A stretch of 64,000 nucleotides of DNA. It comes from Erythroxylum novogranatense (taxonomy: Eukaryota; Streptophyta; Magnoliopsida; Malpighiales; Erythroxylaceae). Below are positions 23,500 to 33,926 of the stretch, in pieces; within the stretch, counting starts at the first letter, position 1; each line of letters starts with the position of its first letter. The position numbers were made by a program, and so were the translations under genes. The stretch covers positions 79,844,964 to 79,908,963 of the forward strand of contig CM057228.1 of NCBI GenBank assembly GCA_029891385.1, given 5' to 3'. Under the pieces are notes generated by a model. That model was not told the DNA's origin. It was given only the letters and a program-made list of their open reading frames with translations, and searched no databases.

Positions 23500-24980
23500 T
23501 GATTGAGCCAAATTTATACTATAAATTTGCCCTGTTTTCTTAAGTAATTATGCACTTGTTGACTCCTAATTCATGATTTTTGTGCTTAAATTGGTTCTTA
23601 ATATCGATCTTTTATAATTTGCACATTGTCAGTATTTTGTTGTCATTTGATATTAATTTCTGCATAACTTTTACTGGGACAATTATACTGCAAATGTGTT
23701 GTATTTTTGTAGGAACAATTGGAGTTAACAAGAGAAAGTCAACACGTCGTGAGAAGCCATCCATTCGTCGGGACGAACCAACACTCCATTCGTCGCGACA
23801 AATTAATTTGGTATAAATTGATTAAATCATGACGAGTGACCATTTTTATTCGTCATGACGAACTTTATTCATTAGTCGCGACGAATGTGAATACCCCGAC
23901 CTTAAATAGCAAAATTATCCACTGCTTTCAACCGGCCGATTACGACTCCTATAAAACCTTCCATTTTAGGTTAAAGAGGACGCCGCATTCCCGAGGTAGC
24001 TCGCCATCCTTCATCTTCTCCATTTTTCTCATAGTTTTTGTTTCCTCTGTTTTGCAGATTCGACGCCACCTCCAGACGACGTCCACCATCATTATCTTCA
24101 TCTCTTCTATCATTCGTCGCACCCATTCTCAACTGTTCGTCGTTGGAGTCATGGGCCGAGGTGATATTCCAGCAGTGATGGACTCACCCGGCATCATGCG
24201 TGGCTAGGGCGTTGGATCTCCTGAAGATGTAGCAACGGTTTGAGTTCCAGAGCTCAACATGGGGTAATCGATCTTAGTTTTAGATTTCTGTCGTATTTTT
24301 GTAACAACTCCGAGTTGGAGATTGCATTGTATGACCGAATGAATCTTGCTATAGTTTAGTAGGATGTTAAACTTTGATCTATGTTAAGGATTGGTTTGTG
24401 TTGAATATTGTGCCTGAATACATGAAGTCTCATGTATATCGATCGATTTTGCATTAATTAATCTAATCGCCTAGTTGTGTTTGGTTGTTGGTTGTGTTAT
24501 TATCGATTGATTTATTGCATAAATCATTTCATACCATACACTAAGGGTTTTAACAAGATTTAATTAATCGAGTTGATTAATTAAATTCTTGGACTTAACG
24601 AGTTATTACGGTTATGTTTTGAAACTTAGTGGATTTCAAACCCCACATTTATTTTGAACGATGATGACCCGAGCCACATTTTCAGGAGAACTTTAGTTAA
24701 TTGTTTTCAATCTTAATTATTTCAAATTGTCTTGCCTTTTAAAAATCCCAAAAACATCTATTTCATACTTAGCTTTCTTTAATTTTTAAGATCAAGCCAA
24801 AACTCTCGTTTTAACTGCTTTCTTGCATAATTCAAACATTAGGATAGTCTTAGAATCAATTCTGCACTAGTTCCTTGAGAGTCGACCCGAGGTTGCACCC
24901 TGTGTTGCAATTCTTGGTATAAATTGATTTTGACCGGTTTCTAAGGATCAATCTTCGAATTGAACGATAAGCCGCGATCA
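23500..24980 (+). repeat. Athila-like 5' LTR
   Basis: TGATTGAGCC to GCGATCA, closely matching 41418-42901. A CG-palindrome cluster (CGTCGCGACGAAT variants) lies at about 23740-23890, just before the promoter. The 123-residue frame at 23836-24207 crosses the promoter and is not conserved as coding. Confidence 0.93.
23950..23956 (+). promoter_or_regulatory. Probable TATA box of the Athila-like LTR
   Basis: TATAAAA in a locally GC-richer context, kept at 41867-41873. The CG-palindrome cluster ends about 60 bp upstream, in a position where enhancer-like sites would lie. Confidence 0.65.
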
Positions 24981-24983
24981 AAT

Positions 24984-25000
24984 TGGCGCCGTTGCCGGGG
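24984..25000 (+). other. Athila primer-binding site (tRNA-Asp class)
   Basis: TGGCGCCGTTGCCGGGG starts three bases after the LTR end. This sequence is the known Athila-type primer site. Confidence 0.88.
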
Positions 25001-25422
25001 AACCAAAGTAATTGGTTTTCTAGGTTAGCCAAGTGTTTGTTTTGCATTTTAGTTTAGTTATTTGCATTCTGTTTTGCATTTCATAATTTTGTTTTATTCT
25101 GTTTGCTTCTATCTTTTTAGTGTTAATTCTGTTTGGTGAGCTTAATTCTGTTTTGCTTTAAGTGTTTAGTTTGGTTGTTCCTGTTTATTGTGCCTAATTT
25201 TGAGTTATTGTGCTTTGCTGTGATTCTTGGCTGCGACAAGTTCATCATTCGTCGCAACTAGTTCATCGTTCGTCGCAACGAGTTCATACATTCGTCGCGA
25301 CGAATATTCGCAATTTTGTTCTGTTCGTCGCAACGAGTTCATACGAGTCGCGACGAACAGTGGTGAATCAAAGCCTGTGCTATCTCCTATCGTTTTAGTG
25401 AGTTTTCTTAGGTGAACTTCTC
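25001..25422 (+). other. Athila leader with CG-palindrome cluster
   Basis: Non-coding leader, T-rich, then 25228-25360 with six or so TTCGTCGCGACGAA-type motifs; the copy at 25290-25305 is a perfect 16-bp palindrome. Two overlapping short frames across it only reflect the motif repeats. Confidence 0.75.
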
Positions 25423-26715
25423 TTGTGCATGCCCCGTAGACTTAGGTTAGTTCATTTTCAACCTGAAATTGAGCGACACCTTAGACAACTGAGGAAGAAC
25501 AAGAGAGAGCAAGCAAGACTTAGCACGTTAGAGAAATTAGAAATTGATATGGCTGAGCATCAAGAATTTCCCGATCACCAACCTAGGAACGGAGATCATG
25601 GATTAAATGGTGATCAGGAAAGAGTCAATGAGAACATAGGGAACAACAGGCGTAGAACGATCAGAGAAGCTACGACCTCGGACGTCAATTATGACCCCTT
25701 CACCGCAGCCTGCCTGAATTTCGACGTGAATTTCGAAGTTAAGGGGCTATTGATCAATTCTCTCCCCAAATTTCACGGTTTGGTGGGAGAAGATCCCTAC
25801 ATGCATTTACAAGCGCTGACAATGATTTGTCAAAGCATGAAACCCGTAGGAGCTCCCCTAGATCATGTGCTGTGGAAGGTGTTTCACTTATCCCTAGAAG
25901 GAAAGGCCCGGGAGTGGTACATGAGCCTCCCAAGGCATGTCGCGAATGCCTACCATAGTTGGGCCAACTTGAGAAAAGCTTTCCTGGAAAAGTATTTTCC
26001 AGCCTCGAGGACGTCGTCAATGAGGAAAGAGATCTATTCTGCCAAGCAAGACTATGACGAGTCCTTGTATGACTATTGGAACAGATTCCAAGATCTGTTG
26101 TCTCGGTGCCCCCATCACCAAATCCCGGATGAACAACTCGTTCAATATTTCTATGATGGGGTGAAGAATCAGGAAAAAGGAATGCTGGATGCTGCTTCGG
26201 GAGGATCGTTGATCCACCTCACCGCACCTGAAGCGTGGGACTTGATTAAGAGGATGGCCCTAAATCATCAGCAGTATAGTGTCAGAGATTCCAGGAGTGT
26301 CCATGAAGTGGGAGCCATGTCGGCTCAGACAAAAAGGATGGAAAGCCTGGAATCAAAAGTGGATTCCCTTGAACATCGGATAACTTCACAATTGTCCTCG
26401 ATTACGGCGAAGTTAAAGAATTTGAATGTACATCGCTCATCGCCTTCCACTGAACTGACCGCACCTAGTTGCGAATCTTGCGGATCGGTGATGCACATAA
26501 CTAGTGTCTGTCCCGGGAGGTATGAAGAAGTCTCTACAGTGTACCCGGGGAGACAAAATCCTAAGTGGGATCCGTACTCCAACACGTATAATGAAGGGTG
26601 GAGATCTCATCCTAACTTTAGTTGGAGGAGTAATGAGGGAAGAGCACCCAACCGCTTCCAACAAGGGAGTGGAGCCGAACATCTACAAACCAGTTCCTCG
26701 ATCAAGAAGCATTGA
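25423..26715 (+). CDS. gag: Athila-like gag
   Basis: A 430-residue intact frame for the capsid/nucleocapsid protein. Residues about 105-290 are the retrotransposon gag domain (PF03732 type): LPKFHGLVGEDPYMHL, GKAREWYMSLP, WANLRKAFLEKYFPA, DESLYDYWNRFQDLL. A coiled-coil-like segment follows (about 300-335, SLESKVDSLEHRITSQLSS). A CCHC knuckle has Cys350, Cys353, His358 and Cys363. The second ATG (25429) is an equally good start. Family members usually read on into protease; here the frame ends at 26715 and related sequence continues in other frames. It is the best preserved gene in the window. Confidence 0.9.
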   Translation: MCMPRRLRLVHFQPEIERHLRQLRKNKREQARLSTLEKLEIDMAEHQEFPDHQPRNGDHGLNGDQERVNENIGNNRRRTIREATTSDVNYDPFTAACLNFDVNFEVKGLLINSLPKFHGLVGEDPYMHLQALTMICQSMKPVGAPLDHVLWKVFHLSLEGKAREWYMSLPRHVANAYHSWANLRKAFLEKYFPASRTSSMRKEIYSAKQDYDESLYDYWNRFQDLLSRCPHHQIPDEQLVQYFYDGVKNQEKGMLDAASGGSLIHLTAPEAWDLIKRMALNHQQYSVRDSRSVHEVGAMSAQTKRMESLESKVDSLEHRITSQLSSITAKLKNLNVHRSSPSTELTAPSCESCGSVMHITSVCPGRYEEVSTVYPGRQNPKWDPYSNTYNEGWRSHPNFSWRSNEGRAPNRFQQGSGAEHLQTSSSIKKH

Positions 26716-26718
26716 TCA

Positions 26719-27067
26719 GTGCAACCACAACCGCCAAAAGAAGACACCAACCAATCTGTGCACAAAGATGATGACTCTCATGAAGGAAGAGAGGAATTGA
26801 TCGCGAATCAATTCAACGCCATAGCTAATCTGATTCAGCGGACTCCTCGAATGTCGTTTGTTAAAGGCCTTGAAAAGCGGATGGAACAATGGGAGACCAA
26901 GGCGATAACTGAACTCATATGTCACTCAATTGTCCAACAATTTGAGTGAAAGCCAAGCGAGGAATAGCGGATCAATTCCTTCCAACACGGCCATAAATCC
27001 AAAGAGTCCAATGCTATTGAGCTAAGGAGCGAAGGAAAGTGCGATTCAACATTCCTAATAAAGAAGA
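26719..27067 (+). pseudogene. Athila gag-protease linker, frame-broken
   Basis: A 76-residue frame at 26719-26949 (Gln/Glu-rich, then NQFNAIANLIQRTP) looks like the linker downstream of gag. It is out of frame with both neighbours. Nothing is recognisable at 26950-27067 beyond the same low-complexity character. Confidence 0.55.
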
Positions 27068-28154
27068 ATGCAATCAAGAAATCGAGATCAAGAGGAGCCT
27101 CAAATTAAGGAAAAGCCGGATGTGAGATCCGAGAGTGAACAAGAAGAGAAGTTGAGAAAAGAACAACAATCAAGCAATCTGAAAGTAAGAGCTGAAAAGG
27201 AACAGCAAAACGGAAATGAAGCAACACAAAGAGAAGTCAATCTGAAGGACCTTCCCTTCCCAAATTCCTACTTGATGAGCAAGAAGGTCAACGAACTGAA
27301 ACATGAAAAGGAAATTATTGACCTATTTGGGAAGGTGGAAGTGAATGTGCCCCTTTTGGACCTGGTTAAGAGAGTGCCGGCCTATGCCAAGTATCTGAAA
27401 GACTTGTGCACCAACAAGAAGAAATTTAGGCCGAACGAAAGAGTCCAGGTCAGCTCGAATGTGTCCGCATTATTCAAGCCCCAAATTCCTGTGAAGTGTC
27501 AGGACCCAGGATCGTTCACCATTCCTTGTGTCATAGGAAAGGTGACAATTGGAAGAGCGTTCTTTGGATTTGGGAGCGGCAATCAATGTGATGCCAAATC
27601 GCCTATGAAGCCCAGGGGTTAAGAGCGTAAAACCTACTTCGGTAGTGTTACAGTTGGCTGACAGATCCTTCCAACACCCTGTTGGCATCATCGAGGACAT
27701 TCTGGTCCAAGTAAAAGGATTAGTGTTCCCTGCCGATTTTTACGTGTTGGATATGTCTACTGAAGTGGTGCAGGACACTTCTCTAATCCTTGAACGACCC
27801 TTCCTTCGGACGGCAAGTACAATGATTAGTATGAAGGAAGGGAAGATCACCATGGAGGTTGGAGATCAACACGTTAGCTTCAACATGTATGAAGCTATGA
27901 AGCACCCTAACGAGGATTACTCCTTGCTTGGGGTGAATATGCTTGATGTTGTGATTGATGATGCTTGTTCTGAATTTGCAGAAACTCTAACCCCGACCAC
28001 TAATGATCTCTTTGGAGGTAGTTTCTATTTTGATGATAGTGCAGGTGCTTATTCGGATACGGGAATGGACATGAAGCTGCCCAGGACCCAAGCTGTTGAC
28101 ATGAAGCTTGGATATCAACCGCACGTCCATCCCGAGCTACAAGATCCACCTTGA
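27068..28154 (+). pseudogene. Athila-like retropepsin region, active site lost
   Basis: Two frames. Positions 27068-27622 begin with a Glu/Lys/Gln-rich linker, then the Athila block LPFPNSYLMSKKVNELKHEK, VNVPLLDLVKRVPAYAKYLK and KCQDPGSFTIPCVIGKVTIG. Positions 27645-28154 carry the second half: LQLADRSFQHPVGIIEDILV, FPADFYVLDMS and LILERPFLRTASTMI (the flap/ILG-like region). Where the family has a D-L-G-A-S active site, this copy reads GFGSG, then a stop at 27620, so the catalytic Asp is missing. The retropepsin would process the polyprotein. The RT that should follow is absent; the frame ends at 28154. Confidence 0.85.
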
Positions 28155-28793
28155 GTACCAGGTGTTTCTTTTCCTGCATTTTCAATATATTTGTGCACAT
28201 TATTTGATTTGACTTGAAAAGTTGTGTTGCATGAACGTATTGTTTAAGTGTGGGGGAAGAAACCCATCAGTAGGAATAGCTGTAGTTAAGTAGGATATTC
28301 ATTTCTGTTTCTATAAATTGATTCCCTCTTGTTAGCTCTGCATGTTCCTTGCTTGATGAAGCATGAAATAGATTAATGCGATCGAGTGAAATAAGGATTG
28401 ATAAATTGAACGATTGTGCAATTTGTGTAGGATCTTTACAAATTTTGTTCTGTTTTGGGTGGTTAGCCGCAACGAACATCGCTGTTCATCGCGACGTATC
28501 TAGGTTTTTTCTGTTTTGTTTGCTGCGCGCTAACTAATCGCCTCGTCGCGATTTAATATACCCGATTTGCCCTCTTGACCGTTGGATTTCTCTTTTATCC
28601 GGGGCCCTTTTCAGTTTTTCCCCTTCACATCTTTTCGTCTGTCTCCCGCGTGTTCTTTTCTTCTTCTTCTTTCTCCTTCTCTCCTCATTTGGTTCTTTCC
28701 TCGCCGTCTGCTCGCTGTCGCCCTTCGCTGTGCCGTTTTTCTTTTGAACTCCAAGCCTTCGCCGTCTTCTCTTTTCTTCGTTTACGGCCCTAG
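28155..28793 (+). other. Athila spacer: internal PPT-like motif, CG palindromes, pyrimidine-rich tract
   Basis: Non-coding. Contains TTTAAGTGTGGGGGAAG at about 28244-28260, a near copy of the terminal PPT. GCCGCAACGAAC and ATCGCGACG motifs follow at about 28465-28500, and a long C/T-rich tract at 28610-28780 ends in CCCTAG|GTAAGA, a good splice-donor match. RT and integrase would be expected in this interval. Confidence 0.6.
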
Positions 28794-29133
28794 GTAAGAA
28801 TCCCTTTCCTTTCATTTTGTCCTTTGAAGTTCTCATTTGTTAGATTTAGGGTTGCAGCGAGCGCTGCTCGTCGCGTCTGTTCGCAGAATCACCGTTTGTC
28901 GCGATGAGTTTCGTACTTCGTCGCGACGAACGCTGGTTCCCATTCGTCACAACGAACGTCTTCGTTCGTTGCAGCGAATGAAAGGGGACTCTCCTTCGTC
29001 GCAGCGAATGCTCATATTCGTCGCAACTAATTCAGGAGAGCCTTACCTCGTCGCAACTAATGACATTGGTCGCAACGAGGAGGACCATTCTGCATTCTGA
29101 ATTTTTGTTGTTTCTAACCCCTTGTGTGTGCAG
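28794..29133 (+). other. Possible 340-bp intron before the env-like ORF
   Basis: Donor GTAAGA at 28794 and acceptor TTGTGTGTGCAG ending at 29133, five bases before ATG 29138. The interval is T-rich at its 3' end and holds about ten CG-palindrome motifs (perfect TTCGTCGCGACGAA at 28917-28930). This is inference from splice consensus only. Confidence 0.45.
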
Positions 29134-29137
29134 GATC

Positions 29138-30403
29138 ATGGCCCGGATAAAGAATGTTTCCCGTCCTGAGCAGATGCCGTCCTCTTCCGATTCCTCCGAC
29201 CAAACTCATTCTCCTTCTCCGCAACCAACCATTAACCTTAGCTTTTCTGACCCTTCCTCCTCTCGCTTAGCAGATTCTGAGTATGTTCAGTTGGCCACTC
29301 GAGTTGCTAGCCAGACCATACTCAAAGAAAAACCATTCCCTCTTACGCCGGCTACCAACCCTTTTGTGGGTCAACTCTTCCAACTCGAGTTGACCGGCCT
29401 CGCCCACCCTCGAACCTCTCGCAACCTTACCTTTGTCGCGCCAAGATACACCAATGCCCGTTATTCTCACACCTACTGAATTAACTTTCGGGGTGTTTCT
29501 ATTCCAAATGCTTTCACATCTTCTATTATCCGAGAGCACTACCATCTCCTCGTCGTCCCTCATTGTCAATATTCCGATCTGATCGCTGCATACCCTTGGG
29601 ACGACGTCATTCGTACTCTCTGCCCTGCGGGTACTCAATGGCTTCAACTTAGGGCGCCAACTATATCTCGACGCTCGACCTCCTTCTCTAAGCTCGTCCT
29701 TGGTTGCACTTTATATGCAACAATATCCTTCCTACCTCCACCTCACAAATATCCCTAAGGAACAGCCCTATATATATACCTTCTCATGGTCGGCCATCAT
29801 CAATCTTGCCATGCCATAGCCTCCGCCCTCCGCCAATGTGTTATGGCCACCAATATCCCATAATAACTTCTTTTCCCCACCTCATTTCGACTTGTTTGGG
29901 CCTTTCGGGTTCGGAACAACCGCCGACCTAACTTTTTGCCTGCCTCCTCTTTTTTTATGTGGCCTCGGTGCCGCCTCGCAACCTTCCACCCCCTCCTCCT
30001 GCCCAGCCTGCTCCCGCAACTCCTTCCACACCCTCTCCTCCTCCTAGCCCTCCATCACCTCGAGTCCCCTCTCCCGCCCCTCCAGTCCTTCCTCATGTTC
30101 CTTCTCCGCCTTGTGTCTCTTCTCCTATCTCTTCCCCACCTACCACCCCCTGCTCCTTCCGAGGTGGCTCTGCTCCGAGACGACATCCATCTACTTGAGG
30201 CGCAACTGGCCGCTGACCGTGCATTGCTCACTTCCTTCCAGGCGCAGCTGGCTGCTGATTGTGAATTCAATAGCACCATGCTCTCCATGATTGCAGCTCA
30301 CCTTGGGTTGCCTCTTCCGCTTCCGGCTCCGGTTTCTGCTGCTGCTCCTAGTTCCTCTACCGCTGCCCCTCCGGATCCGCCAGCTGACGATCCTGCCACA
30401 TAG
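29138..30403 (+). pseudogene. Athila env-like ORF (plant-transposon domain, proline-rich and coiled-coil C-terminus)
   Basis: Starts ATG 29138 (MARIKNVSRPEQMPSSSDSS) after the putative acceptor. A Ser-rich N-terminus leads to a domain resembling the third-ORF proteins of Athila elements (NLTFVAPRYTNARY; after a TGA at 29477, VSIPNAFTSSIIREHYHLL and QYPSYLHLTNIPKEQPYIY). The C-terminal part is a proline-rich stretch (29959-30140, PPPPPAQPAPATPSTP), then after a frameshift near 30150 a coiled coil (RDDIHLLEAQLAADRALLTS) to 30403. No clear signal peptide or membrane helix is visible, so envelope function is only by family analogy. Confidence 0.65.
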
Positions 30404-31480
30404 TTTAGGCTGTTTATTTTCCTTTCTTGTTGTTCTTCTTCTGTCTTTTCTTTTCTTTGCTGTATTTTTAGCTAGTTCTTCGGATCCTTCCTTTTGTCCA
30501 TTTACGTTTTGAGCTTAATGATATATCCTCATTTCTCTTTTGTCTATTTGTGTTTCATGCTTCTGTTGTGTGCCTTGCTACTTACGCCATCAGGACAATG
30601 CCATGTTTAAGTGTGGGGGAGCTAGTTCCCTTCTTATATTTCGCATTGCAACCTATTAGAATTTGTGCATAATTTTGTGGGCCCGCTACTTTTATCGATA
30701 AATTTGAAACTCAATCAGACATTTTCTGCACCTGTTCTTTTGTGCCCTTGCATGCAAATCATTTACAAGTTTCAAAAACTGATACTTGAGTTTTTGAAAA
30801 TACTCTCCATTCTTCGAACGATAATTGGATCTGGCAAAAATTTTAACTTTTGAAGTTTTCAAAACAAAGTGAATGGGAGCATGCTAACAAGATAGTATTG
30901 TCAGTTTTTAAGACTTGAGATTGATCATTGGGACAAAACCCTTGTTGGAAGGATATTCGAGCCAAAATTTTCCTTCTATATCTTTGTGTGTGCATCTGCT
31001 TAGCTCATACTTCTCTAGAACTTGTGTCAATTTTTGCTCAAAGCTTGATGGACTAGAATTTTGTTGATATGATAGAGGCGCCCTTCTTTCAAATTTCTTT
31101 CCCCAAACACCAACCCTTAAACACTTTTCCTTTGCTAGCCCTTGAGCCTTTATTCTATGAGCATTTGCATACATATTCAGATGATGTCGGTAGTCTGTAT
31201 TTTGTTATCATTAAAAATAAAAAAAATAAAAAAAAAATAAAAATGCTAGTCTTGTGTATCCCAAAGAGGGATAATAATGTGTTGTATCCCAAAAAGGGAT
31301 TAGCATCTCAAAATGAGATAGCCAAAATGTAAAAAAAAAAGTGTGTATATTTAATTTATTTCAGTGTTTAGTTTTAGTTTGGCTGTTGACATCAATTCCT
31401 CATTTAGTGCGCATGCTCATATATTTTTTTCTTTTACTTCATCCATTCATCTAGCCCTTCGCTCATTACAACCCTGAAAG
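30404..31480 (+). other. Athila 3' non-coding region, first part
   Basis: No gene. TTTAAGTGTGGGGGAGC at 30607-30623 repeats the PPT. From about 30870 to 31480 it aligns with the reversed interior of the LARD-like element. An A-rich run at 31210-31245 precedes the triple hairpin. It is cut at 31480 by Cop2. Confidence 0.75.
31258..31319 (+). ncRNA. Triple-hairpin element (Athila copy)
   Basis: Stem-loops ATCCC-AAAGA-GGGAT (31258-31272), ATCCC-AAAAA-GGGAT (31286-31300) and ATCTC-AAAAT-GAGAT (31305-31319). The LARD copy keeps all three stems; the first loop differs (GAAAA). Possible RNA signal for packaging, dimerisation, 3'-end formation or stability. Confidence 0.6.
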
Positions 31481-33284
31481 TGTAGGAAATTCCCGGGAGG
31501 AACATCACATGTTCCAAAGAATGAAACAAAATTTTTATTCCTGGACCTTCCCAAAACCCGTAATCCCTGTGTCAGTATGAAAACTCAAACCTGAATAGCC
31601 AATAGAGACTATCTCTAAAGGTATCCACGCAGAGATCGAAAACCTAACCGAGCCAAACACTTTTGACCCGGAATAGCTAGAATGTAATAAGAGCTGCTAG
31701 ACCCTACCTACATCTTGGAGAGCTTGAGATCGACGTTGAACCTTGCTTGGAGTAGAGAGAAATCGATGGTTGCTTAAGGAAAGAAGAAATGAAGAAAACC
31801 TTTCAACTTAACACTTTAAGCTTTTTCTTCTTCTTTGGAACCCTAGCTGCCGTCGATACCCACATGAACTAAAGCCTCCTTATGTTCTTTTAACTAATTA
31901 AAAGCCTCCATAAGGTTAGGATACGTAAGTCATTTTAACCATTAATCCATTAAATGATTAAAATAACAAGTTTGAAAAGTCAAACTCTTAACCTCTCCTC
32001 CTCATTCCACGCATGGGCTTATATATATAATATTCATTAATTAATTACTTAATTAATTAACATATATATAATTACTAAGAGGTCCAACAAACTGGGGTCT
32101 GGTCCTACCAGCCTCTCGGGCCCCGATGTCAAAAAAACTCAAAACCTTTCTTAGCAATATTGATGTCGCGATCACATCGACATATCCCAATCCCATTGGG
32201 ATCCATTTAATCTAATGCTCTCCATAATTGGAACTCGTCCAATTACTATTTTACATTCTCTGAGTCACTCTTATCGTGTGACCACTTTAGGTTCCGGTTA
32301 TGTTGGCCACTTAGATTAACAATTAATCTGAGCAAGTCATGAGTGGTATCTAGCAACACATCATGACCCCCAATTGACCGGAAAGTAATCGGTTTGATGA
32401 ATTCATCACAAACCAGATCACGAACCCTTCCATGACAATTCTTGTGCAATTCGTCCTTTCATCATCCTATACCCCACTTGGTTATGAGTATGGCCAATAT
32501 GTCAACTCTTACGCACCGAGTCTAGCCTAAGTGAAATCGGTTCTGTCAGAGGACTCATTACTTTATATGTCCATGAAGGCACTCTTTATGACATAGTCAT
32601 GCTCTGGCCAGAGACTTAAAGTAATGATCCCGATAAGAGGCGGGTATCTCTTACATTCTCACGTAAGTGATGAATCCTTTATTGGCTACTCAATTACCTT
32701 CAATACCTCAAATCGTACTCCAAACACCATCCTATGAGTAACCTCCGAAGGCCACAAGGAATGGAGTCAAAATGTGATCAAGATTCAAGATATCCTCGAG
32801 TACCTCAAGTCTAAGGATACTTGCACCATTCTTTATGATGAGATTATCACCGACATTAAATCCATGTGATGATCTCATGGCAGTCATCCAATGAACTTAC
32901 TACCACTAGTAAGCATCCATATGTCAACTCTAAATATCTCATATTTACAGCTTACGAGATCCACCGCTGATCCAATCAAGGAGTATGACATATGTTAATG
33001 CAATGTCCGGATTAATGATGTCCAAATTTCATTAATCCTATGACTAGGAAAATTTAGATCTTGACATAATTGCACATGATAGGAATCTCGGATTATGATC
33101 ACATCATAATTTCCTTCATGCTATGTCATATATCATGGACTTCATTAATTTGATTAAAGATCAATATCAATTCATAAAGAACATCAAATAAATGAAACAT
33201 GCCTTTCTTTATTTATTCATAAATTTCGCATATGACTATGAACAAAAGCGCTAAAGGGATTGCCTTTAGGGCACTACTCTAACA
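31481..33284 (-). repeat. Cop2 3' LTR
   Basis: Colinear with 39248-41067 and with the solo LTR 6377-8170. It includes the AT-rich TTAATTAATTA block near 32035-32065. Confidence 0.93.
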
Positions 33285-33297
33285 ATCTCCCACTTGA
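33285..33297 (-). other. Cop2 PPT
   Basis: CAAGTGGGAGAT on the minus strand immediately before the LTR start TGTTAGAGTAG. Confidence 0.8.
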
Positions 33298-33382
33298 CCT
33301 AAAGCCAATCGCCTTGGTATCTAATATCATAAGCGAGTACATGAGAATCAAAATTCTTCGTGATAATGGCTTCGTCAACGGA

Positions 33383-33926
33383 TCAAGAATGTTCGCTCTG
33401 GAATCCTCTCGATCGCGACATCACCTCTAGAATGATCTCTCGAATCGATGATATCTGCGAGTACGTGTTTAGATCGTTGGTGAGACCTCGGTTCTTTTCC
33501 CGAGAAATAGCCCCATTGTTGTCACAATACAACCGTATGGGTCCATCACGACTAGGAACCACACCAAGTTCGAATAAACTTCTTGATCCAAACAGCCTTT
33601 GCCGCTCGATGCAAAGAATGTACTCGCCTCGATCATCGAATCGCATCGCCTCTTGTTTGGAACTCTTCCAACCGACCGCTCCGCCGTTTAGCGTGAAAAC
33701 ATAACCTCGACCGGATCTGGAATCATCCTTGTCGATTGAAAACCGCATCCAGATGCCGCCACTTGAGATTTCCATCTCCATATATCAAGAAAACATCCTT
33801 AGTCCTTCGCAAGTACTTGAGGATATTCTTGACACCACCCAAAGGACCTTCACCAGATCCGATTGATATCTCGCCGTGACACTCGTGAGCATACAATACA
33901 TCGGACCTCGTGACATAACATAGCAT
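33383..33926 (-). pseudogene. Cop2 RNase H
   Basis: Two overlapping frames. Positions 33723-33926 give the RT-RNase H connection (NILKYLRRTKDVFLIYG). Positions 33383-33781 give GYVFTLNGGAVGWKSSKQE and PIRLYCDNNGAISREKN, typical copia RNase H blocks. Frameshifted relative to the RT and lacking the usual C-terminal end. Confidence 0.85.

Noticed and set aside
23836..24207. 123-residue ORF in the Athila LTR
   Set aside because: It crosses the TATA box and CG-palindrome cluster; the other LTR breaks the frame.
28534..28836. 100-residue Arg/Lys/Glu-rich minus-strand ORF
   Set aside because: Complement of the C/T-rich tract before the env-like ORF; also overlaps two other spurious frames.
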